A DNA stretch of 40,053 nt from Nitrospiraceae bacterium (GTDB lineage: Bacteria > Nitrospirota > Thermodesulfovibrionia > UBA6902). Each line of letters starts with the position of its first letter. Position 1 is the first letter of the stretch. The DNA lies in the NCBI GenBank assembly GCA_003599275.1, contig QZJG01000024.1, positions 1 to 40,053 of the forward strand, read 5' to 3'. This document shows, piece by piece, positions 34,707 to 40,053 of this stretch. The position numbers and the translations under genes are program-made. A model generated the notes under the pieces. That model did no database searches. It was given only the letters and a program-made list of their open reading frames with translations, and was not told where the DNA came from.

Positions 34707-35495
34707 ATGAAACGATATTTGATTGCATTGCTCATAGTGCTTTTGCCTCTCAGCGCGTCCGCCCTTACCGCAGATGAGGTAATGAAGAAATCACAGGCCG
34801 CATTTCTTTATCAGGGCAAAGACTTCAAGGCAAGGGTAATGATGAAGCTGATAAGCAAAAGCGGTCAGGAGCGGGTCAGGGAGCTTACCATGCTGAGAAA
34901 AAACTACGGCGCATCCGGCGGCGAGCAGAAATATTTCATGTATTTCTTCCAGCCTGCCGACGTGAAAGACATGACATTCATGGTGAACAAATATCCTGCA
35001 AAAGACGATGACAGATGGCTCTTCGTCCCCGCAATAAACATGGTCAGAAGAATCGCCGCGCAGGACAAGAGCTCAAGCTTTGTCGGCTCTGATTTCACCT
35101 ATGAAGATGTTTCGGGAAGGGACATAGAAGACGATACACATGAGATTGTGAAGGAAGAAAAGCTCGCAGGGAAAGACTGTTATGTAATTAAAAGCTCTCC
35201 AAAGGCGGGCGATGTGGATTACAGTTACAAACAATCATGGATTGATAAGGCTGATTTCCTGCCGGTGAAGGAAGAATATTATGATAGAAGAGGCGAGCTT
35301 TACAGGGTGTTCACCGCTGAAGAAATTAAAGAAATGAAAGGGTTCCCGACCGTTACAAAAAGGACCATGAAAAATCTTCAGAGCGGTCACAGGACAGAAG
35401 TTACATATTTGAAAGCGGATTACAACATCGGCATTGAGGACAGCCTTTTTTCAGAAAGATTTCTCAAGCAGCCGCCGAAGAAATGGATTGAATGA
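34707..35495 (+). CDS. LolA-like periplasmic protein (outer-membrane lipoprotein-sorting family)
   Basis: This 262-residue secreted protein has a signal peptide (MKRYLIALLIVLLPLSASALT). Its beta-sheet pattern, with the segments MLRKNYGASGGEQKYFMYFFQPADVKDMTFMVN and WLFVPAINMVRRIAAQDKSSSFVGSDFTYEDVSG, is that of COG2834 proteins which often accompany RND exporters. I start at the ATG at 34707, which follows a GGAGG site. It may carry a lipid or lipoprotein across the periplasm for the exporter. Its stop overlaps the next gene (ATGA). Confidence 0.82.
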   Translation: MKRYLIALLIVLLPLSASALTADEVMKKSQAAFLYQGKDFKARVMMKLISKSGQERVRELTMLRKNYGASGGEQKYFMYFFQPADVKDMTFMVNKYPAKDDDRWLFVPAINMVRRIAAQDKSSSFVGSDFTYEDVSGRDIEDDTHEIVKEEKLAGKDCYVIKSSPKAGDVDYSYKQSWIDKADFLPVKEEYYDRRGELYRVFTAEEIKEMKGFPTVTKRTMKNLQSGHRTEVTYLKADYNIGIEDSLFSERFLKQPPKKWIE

Positions 35496-36781
35496 AAAAA
35501 CAGAGCAGCAGAGCAACAGAGCAGCAGAGCAGCAGGTCACTGCTCTGCTGGATTATTGTTCTACTGGTCTCCTGCTCTACTGTTCCGCCTTCTTCATACG
35601 CATCCGATATCTCATTTCACGGCTTCCTTCAGGGTAATTACTCCTTCAATACGGACTCATCAAATCCTGACGGTAAGGACATGAAATGGGCTGAGGAGAG
35701 ATTGCAGTTGAAACTTGATGCGAGAAAAGACCCGTTGAACTTCTTTATAAAAGCCGATGCTTTTTATGATCATATCGACGACGCATCACATCTGGAGTTA
35801 AGAGAAGGATATGCCGATTTCACGTCTTCAAGCTATGATCTGAGGATCGGAAGGCAAATTATCACGTGGGGGCTTGGCGATTTGATTTTCATCAATGATG
35901 TATTCCCAAAAGACTACGAGGCGTTCTTTTCCGGAAGACCTCTGGAGTATCTGAAAAAGGGAATTGACGGCATCAAGCTCGGCATGTACCCGTCCTTTGC
36001 CTCCGCCGAATTGATTATCATCCCTTTTTTTGAACCGAACAATTTTCCCGATCCAAAGAGATTCCATATGTTCGACCCGATGCCGCTCATAACAAAGAGA
36101 GAGGAAGAAAAGCCTGCAAGTACTTTCGACAACACCGAGATTGCTTTCAGAATGTACCGTGATGTAGCAGGCTTTGATGCGTCATTATATTATTATCGCG
36201 GTTTTTTCAGGCAGCCCTCCATGCTTCCTGACAGCATGACTGCGCCGTCAAAAATCACGTTATTTTATCCAGAACTCTCGGTCTATGGAGCAAGTCTTCA
36301 GGGCAGGATGCTTGACGGTGTTGTAAGTTTTGAAGCAGGCCATTACGATTCGAGAGAAGACAGAGACGGCACAGACCCGATGACTCCAAATTCACAGACA
36401 AAATTTCTCATCGGTTATCAGAGACAATTATGGGAAGACTTCACCATCGGCTTACAGTATTTTGGAGAATACATGCATGATTATTCCGAATATGAAAAGA
36501 ATCTTCCGTCAGGGTTCCCGCAGGAAAAGAAATATCATGACCTTGCCTCTGCAAGACTTACACAGTTTCTGATGCACCAAACCCTGAGGCTTTCCTTCTT
36601 TGCTTTTTACAGTCCGTCATATGAAGACTACCTGCTGAATCCGGAAATTAAATATAATTTCTCCGATTCTGTATGGGCAGCGACAGGCGCAAACATCTTC
36701 GGCGGGGGAGAGGAATGGGACCAGTTCGGACAATTGGACAAGAACGATAATATTTATTTGCAGATGAGATATGAGTTTTAA
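35492..36781 (+). CDS. Outer-membrane beta-barrel protein (DUF1302-like)
   Basis: The 429-residue protein has alternating amphipathic strands from about residue 40 to the end and a terminal Phe (MRYEF), as in outer membrane barrels. The strand pattern and motifs such as LREGYADFTSSSYDLRIGRQIITWGLGD resemble DUF1302-type proteins found with RND exporters. Its signal peptide (residues 1-37) is largely encoded by an octamer repeat array. Function would be export through the outer membrane; substrate is unknown. Confidence 0.8.
   Translation: MKKQSSRATEQQSSRSLLCWIIVLLVSCSTVPPSSYASDISFHGFLQGNYSFNTDSSNPDGKDMKWAEERLQLKLDARKDPLNFFIKADAFYDHIDDASHLELREGYADFTSSSYDLRIGRQIITWGLGDLIFINDVFPKDYEAFFSGRPLEYLKKGIDGIKLGMYPSFASAELIIIPFFEPNNFPDPKRFHMFDPMPLITKREEEKPASTFDNTEIAFRMYRDVAGFDASLYYYRGFFRQPSMLPDSMTAPSKITLFYPELSVYGASLQGRMLDGVVSFEAGHYDSREDRDGTDPMTPNSQTKFLIGYQRQLWEDFTIGLQYFGEYMHDYSEYEKNLPSGFPQEKKYHDLASARLTQFLMHQTLRLSFFAFYSPSYEDYLLNPEIKYNFSDSVWAATGANIFGGGEEWDQFGQLDKNDNIYLQMRYEF
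35501..35589. repeat. Octamer array with inverted second half, forming the signal-peptide code
   Basis: Four octamers of CAGAGCAG/CAGAGCAA (35501-35532) are followed, after CAGGTCAC, by units of the reverse sense (TGCTCTGC, TGGATTAT, TGTTCTAC, TGGTCTCC, TGCTCTAC, TGTTCCGC). The result is a large imperfect hairpin that sits within the first 33 codons of the barrel gene. Confidence 0.8.
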
Positions 36782-36783
36782 TC

Positions 36784-36825
36784 TTGACACTTAACTTCAC
36801 ATATATGCTAATATCTGCATATATG
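36784..36825 (+). promoter_or_regulatory. Promoter with ArsR-type operator overlapping the arsR start codon
   Basis: TTGACA (36784-36789) and an extended -10, TGC-TAATAT (36806-36814), lie 19 bases apart. The -10 falls inside ATATGC-TAATATCT-GCATAT; the arms extend to a perfect 9 bp (36800-36825, ending on the ATG). Core and -10 placement match the site at 28574-28593. Transcription would start at about the ATG, so the arsR message may be leaderless. Confidence 0.75.
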
Positions 36826-37164
36826 AATAATTTGGGTTCAAGAATTGAAATCCTTAAACTCATTGCTCATCCGGCGAGAATTGCCATCCTGGATGAACTC
36901 GCAAAAGGCGTAAAGTGTGTAAGCGACCTTGAGGAATTTCTTGAACTGAGCCAGTCCAATGTCTCACAACATCTTTCCGCTCTGAAACATTCAGGCCTTA
37001 TCGATTACTTCATCGACGGACGCCTCAGATGTTACTTTCTGAAAAATCCTCTTGTTCCCGATATTCTTGCTATCCTTAAAAAAGATTATCCGTCTCAACT
37101 ACCCGGTCCTGAATGTTGTCCGGTCACCAAAAAAGGAAAGTATCATGGTGAAAGAAAAAGATAG
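36823..37164 (+). CDS. ArsR/SmtB-family transcriptional repressor
   Basis: This 113-residue winged-helix protein contains IAHPARIAILDELAKG and the recognition helix LSQSNVSQHLSALKHSGLI. Cys are at C32 (KCVSDLEEF, at the first Cys site of the ArsR ELCVCDL motif), C70 (RLRCYF) and C98-C99 (GPECCP). This differs from the Cys placement of BigR/SqrR persulfide sensors, so the inducer (persulfide, selenium species or a metalloid) is uncertain. The start is the ATG at 36823; upstream TTG would fall in the promoter. yedE-2 follows after 18 bases. Confidence 0.9.
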   Translation: MNNLGSRIEILKLIAHPARIAILDELAKGVKCVSDLEEFLELSQSNVSQHLSALKHSGLIDYFIDGRLRCYFLKNPLVPDILAILKKDYPSQLPGPECCPVTKKGKYHGERKR

Positions 37165-37182
37165 ATTTTAAGGGAGGCAATA

Positions 37183-38367
37183 ATGACTCTTTCCGAATAT
37201 TTTCATGACAATATTTACGCAAAGCTCTTTGGAAAGACATGGCCAAAATGGATCGGCGGTCTATTGCTGGCTTTCCTGAACATATTGTTTTTCCTTTATG
37301 TAATGCCTCTCGGCGGAATCTATCCTGCAATTGCCGATTGGGGCATATGGATATACAGGCTTGCAGGCGTAAACATTGAGCCGCCGTGGGGCTCTCTGGA
37401 AGTCCCCTGGTTAAGCCTGACATCTGTTTTAACTGTCGGCTTGATATTCGGGGTCTTTATTTCAGCGCTGTTATCAAAACAGTTTAAATTCAGAAGAGAT
37501 ACAAGGGGCGGTTATATACAGGCCTTTCTCGGTGGGACATTAATGGGCGTCGGAAGCTTCCTCGCAGGGGCTTGCATCATAGGCGGCTTTTATTCATCCG
37601 TTATGTCTTTATCGTTTAGCGGTTTTTATATGATGACCGGGCTGATAGCGGGAGGTTATTTCGGCGGTAAGCTGATGATATGGCAAGGACGCAGAAAGGC
37701 CCAAAAAATTGTGCTGGATATCAAACCCGTGCCCAAAGATCCGGTCCGGAAAGAATACAAATCCAGCCAGCCGAAATACGGGGTAATTGCGCTGTTTATT
37801 ATGTTCGTTATCGCAGCAGCTTATTTTTTTGCCGGTAAAAACATTCTCGGTGGGGTGTTTCTTTTCAGCGCGGTCTTCGGGATCGTCTTTCAAAGGTCTG
37901 CCTTTTGTATAACTGCGGCATTCAGGGAAATTTTCACCACCAGGAGTAACGAAATGATGCGCAGCCTTATGCTCAGTCTTATGATCGGAGTTACAGGATT
38001 CAGCATCATTAAGGCAAATGGTTTCAGGGCCGCAGACATGTTTGTCCTTCCGGCCGGTTTGCACAGCATTGCCGGCGGCTTGTTATTTGGGTTCGGTATG
38101 GTAATAACAGGGGGTTGAGTGGTCGGCATCCTCTGGCGGTCAGCCGAGGGATATACCAGACACTTTATTGCGATACTTGGGACCATGGTTGCAGCAGGCT
38201 TATGGGTCCCGATTTATGGTTTTAAAGTAGGGGAAGGCCCGCTTTACGGAAAGGCGCTGTTTTTACCTGACATGTTCGGCTGGGGCGGCGCTTTAATGCT
38301 CACCTTGGTAATCCTGATATTTTTCTACTTCTTTGTTACATGGCTTGAAATCAGAAAAAAGACTTGA
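37183..38367 (+). CDS. yedE: YeeE/YedE-type sulfur/selenium transporter, selenoprotein (Sec312)
   Basis: This 394-residue paralogue of the protein at 28642 shares nearly all helices and the same first 70 residues in pattern. TGA at 38116-38118 is read as Sec312 in TGG-U-VVGILWRSAEGYTRHFIAILG, and the frame continues with membrane sequence to the TGA stop at 38365. C131 (GACIIGG) and C242 (SAFCITAA) are in equivalent positions to the first copy. A GGGAGG site precedes the ATG. Conservation of Sec in both copies argues against a random stop mutation. Confidence 0.9.
38130..38149 (+). promoter_or_regulatory. Bacterial SECIS element of yedE-2
   Basis: CTC-U-GGC-GGUCA-GCC-GAG gives a stem with a bulged U and a GGUCA loop; the flanking C38130-G38149 pair extends it. 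The loop begins 20 nt after the TGA. E. coli fdhF has a bulged U and a GGUCU loop, an almost identical arrangement. Confidence 0.85.
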
Positions 38368-38417
38368 GATGAATTTGAAATACGATATCCGAATTTAAAG
38401 TAAAGGGGGTGATAATA

Positions 38418-38654
38418 TTGCCTGACCACTTTGAAGTGGACATAAGGAACACTATGTGACCGTATCCCAAATATGTTATTCCACAAGTTTTGGAAAAACT
38501 TGCAAAAGCGGAAAAAGGTACAAGTGTGGATGTCTTTGTGGACTGCCCGTCTGCCATAGACGAGATACCGGGCATTTTAAGCAAAGAAGGATACACCGTC
38601 AACACAACACAGATCGGCGACGGTGAATATAGAATAAGGGCTGAGAAACAGTAA
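38418..38654 (+). CDS. tusA: TusA-like sulfur carrier, selenoprotein (Sec14, UPYP motif)
   Basis: This 78-residue protein is invisible to ordinary gene calling. It starts with TTG at 38418, seven bases after a GGGGGT site. TGA at 38457-38459 is read as Sec14, giving U-P-Y-P in place of the catalytic CPxP of TusA, which carries persulfide sulfur. The rest has TusA length and pattern: alpha helix (PQVLEKLAKAEKG), strand VDVFVDCPSAIDEIPGIL (E. coli: LLIIADDPATTRDIPGF), helix and last strand YRIRAEK. C43 in DCP is an extra thiol. An SQR-like gene follows after 9 bases. Confidence 0.88.
38484..38502 (+). promoter_or_regulatory. Bacterial SECIS element of tusA
   Basis: CAAGTTTT-GGA-AAAACTTG is a perfect 8-bp stem with a GGA loop. 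The loop begins 32 nt after the TGA. Loop size, a G at its start and distance fit a bacterial SECIS; no bulged U is seen, unlike in the two yedE genes. Confidence 0.7.
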
Positions 38655-38663
38655 GGAGGAAAC

Positions 38664-39914
38664 ATGCCGGCAAACAGCAGGACAATAATTGTTTTAGGCG
38701 CAGGGGTGGGAGGGCTTGTAACGGCGAATGAACTCAGGAAAAGATTAAGTAAAGAGCACACTGTCATCCTCATCGACAAATCAGAAGAGCATATTTCCTA
38801 TTCATCGGCGCTGTGGGTGGCCATCGGGGAGCGCGGGCAGGAAGAGATCAAAAAAGATGTTTCACGATTAACGCGTGAGGGGGTCGATTTTGTACAGGAT
38901 GAAATACAAAAAATCGACCTTGCCGGCAAGATTGTAAAGACGTCAAAAAGAGATCTCCGTTACGATTACCTCGTTATTTCTCTCGGAGTTTCATTAGCTC
39001 CTGAAACCGTGCCGGGTCTTACCGAAGCCATGAATAAAAACGCCTTCAACTTCTACACCCTTGACGGGATATTGAAGGCAAAAGACGCCCTCAATAATTT
39101 TTCGAAAGGCAACCTGATTATTATGGTCTCCGCCCTCCCCTACAAATGCCCGGTTGCCCCAAACGAATTTTCTCTCCTCCTGAATTCCTTTTTCACCAAA
39201 AGAGGCCTGAGGAAAGACATCAACATTAAGGTATGCACGCCGGAAGTCCTTCCTATGGGAGGAAACGGGCCCAAGACCGGGAGCATTGTAAAAGGCCTGA
39301 TGGAAAGCGCCGGAGTAGAGTACAAGTCGCAGCACGCCGTACAGGCTGTTAACTCAGACAAAAATGAAATAGTTTTCGACAAAGGCACGATGAATTATGA
39401 TCTGCTTCTGGTCATCCCTCCTCACAAAGCGCCGAAGGTGATTGTCGAAGCAGGACTGGCTGAACCGGACTGGGTGCCTGTAGACAAAAATACCCTGAAA
39501 ACGAAATTCGATAACGTCTACGCGATAGGCGATAACGCAAAGGTGAAACTGCCGGGTGAATGGAAACAGGGCATGCCTTTGATGCTTTCCAAAGGAGGGG
39601 TTTTCGCGCATTACGAAGCAAAAGTTATCGCGGAAAATATCGCCAATGAAATTCTGGGCAGCAAAGAGAGGGTGGAATATACCGGACGGGCAGCATGCTT
39701 TGTCGAGACAGGCTTCGGAAAGGCCGGGCTTGCGCAGGGATATTTCTTCACAACGCCCACGCCGAACACTGTTTTCCTGAAACCGTCACGTATATTACAC
39801 CTGAGCAAGATCATGTTTGAAAAATACTGGCTCTCCGAATCAGCGCTGTTCAGAGGCATCATGAATTTTTTCATGGAAAACTGGATGTACGGAGAATATA
39901 AGAGAAGGGGTTAA
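38664..39914 (+). CDS. SQR-like FAD/NAD(P)-type flavoprotein
   Basis: This 416-residue flavoprotein has the FAD site VLGAGVGGLVT at the start and YAIGDNA near 286-292. It has C162 in ALPYKCPVAPNE, C191 and C345 (AACFVETG); the first Cys of classical SQR (the C125 equivalent) is missing. It belongs to the SQR/FCSD superfamily but is distinct from the copy at 31136. It could oxidise a persulfide carried by TusA. The C-terminus has amphipathic sequence for membrane attachment (FMENWMYGEYKRRG). AAGGAGG precedes the ATG. Confidence 0.85.
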   Translation: MPANSRTIIVLGAGVGGLVTANELRKRLSKEHTVILIDKSEEHISYSSALWVAIGERGQEEIKKDVSRLTREGVDFVQDEIQKIDLAGKIVKTSKRDLRYDYLVISLGVSLAPETVPGLTEAMNKNAFNFYTLDGILKAKDALNNFSKGNLIIMVSALPYKCPVAPNEFSLLLNSFFTKRGLRKDINIKVCTPEVLPMGGNGPKTGSIVKGLMESAGVEYKSQHAVQAVNSDKNEIVFDKGTMNYDLLLVIPPHKAPKVIVEAGLAEPDWVPVDKNTLKTKFDNVYAIGDNAKVKLPGEWKQGMPLMLSKGGVFAHYEAKVIAENIANEILGSKERVEYTGRAACFVETGFGKAGLAQGYFFTTPTPNTVFLKPSRILHLSKIMFEKYWLSESALFRGIMNFFMENWMYGEYKRRG

Positions 39915-39956
39915 ACATATTAACTGTCTAACAGTCTGCTGAAAAAGTATTTGAGC

Positions 39957-40044
39957 TGTCATTGCGAACGAAGTGAAGCAATCCGCTTCTATATTAATCA
40001 ATATGTTTGAGATTGCTTCGTCACTACCGTTCCTCGCAATGACA
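39957..40044. repeat. Dispersed palindromic repeat, copy 3
   Basis: TGTCATTGCGA at the left and TCGCAATGACA at the right are exact inverses. GAAGCAATC and GATTGCTTC form inner arms. It follows the last gene of the island by 42 bases and is nearly the same as the copy at 7977-8049. Confidence 0.85.
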
Positions 40045-40053
40045 TTGAAAACC

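Noticed and set aside
36823-37164. ArsR protein as a true BigR/SqrR orthologue
   Set aside because: The operator form agrees at one site, but the Cys residues fall at other columns when the winged-helix parts are aligned by eye.
38457-38459. Region 38368-38663 as a non-coding gap
   Set aside because: Reading the TGA as Sec gives a TusA of normal length with ribosome binding site and family pattern.

Overview
The window looks like a piece of an anaerobic or microaerophilic, Gram-negative, sulfur-metabolising bacterial chromosome. I lean to the phylum Nitrospirota (Thermodesulfovibrionia-like). The reasons are an Aquifex-type protein-only RNase P (HARP), a fused NuoCD, LapA/LapB and PEP-CTERM envelope genes, and DsrEFH/TusA/YedE/SQR-type sulfur genes. 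This taxonomy is inference from gene content only.

Layout. 1-173 (+): the 3' end of aat. 247-15680 (-): a complete NADH:quinone oxidoreductase (complex I) operon in the order nuoA-B-CD-E-F-G-H-I-J-K-L-M-N, with several gaps filled by palindromic or heptamer repeats. 15884-17273: an NYN-nuclease/cold-shock-like fusion gene (-) and two small ORFs (+). 17620-21352 (+): pnp and prfC behind a structured leader. 21382-26322 (-): HARP, lapB, rsfS, nadD, an AmpG-type permease and a DUF1460 amidase, mostly overlapping end to end. 26489-28333 (-): two related secreted proteins, one with a PEP-CTERM anchor.

The most striking part is 28557-39914 (+), a sulfur/selenium accessory island. It contains four genes interrupted by an in-frame TGA that I read as selenocysteine (Sec): two YeeE/YedE-type membrane transporters, a DsrE-like protein (U-G-G-C) and a TusA-like carrier whose CPxP motif is UPYP. 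In each, homology-like protein sequence continues in frame past the TGA. In each, a hairpin with a small loop starting with G lies 20-32 nt downstream, as expected of a bacterial SECIS. In the two transporter genes the hairpin also has a bulged U and a GUC/GGUCA loop, like the E. coli fdhF element. Standard gene calling would split or miss all four.

The island has two modules. Module 1 is yedE(Sec)-dsrE(Sec)-dsrF-dsrH-sqr. Module 2 is arsR-yedE(Sec)-tusA(Sec)-sqr-like. Between them sit an RND/MMPL exporter, a LolA-like periplasmic protein and an outer-membrane barrel. Both modules start at a promoter whose -10 TAATAT lies inside a palindrome of the same geometry (arms around an 8-bp TAATATYT core), so the local ArsR regulator plausibly controls both. 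My working model is thiosulfate or another sulfur/selenium species entering through YedE, sulfane-sulfur relay on Sec-TusA and Sec-DsrEFH, and electron delivery to quinone by SQR. The sequence supports the selenoproteins and operators well; the pathway direction and substrate are inferred.
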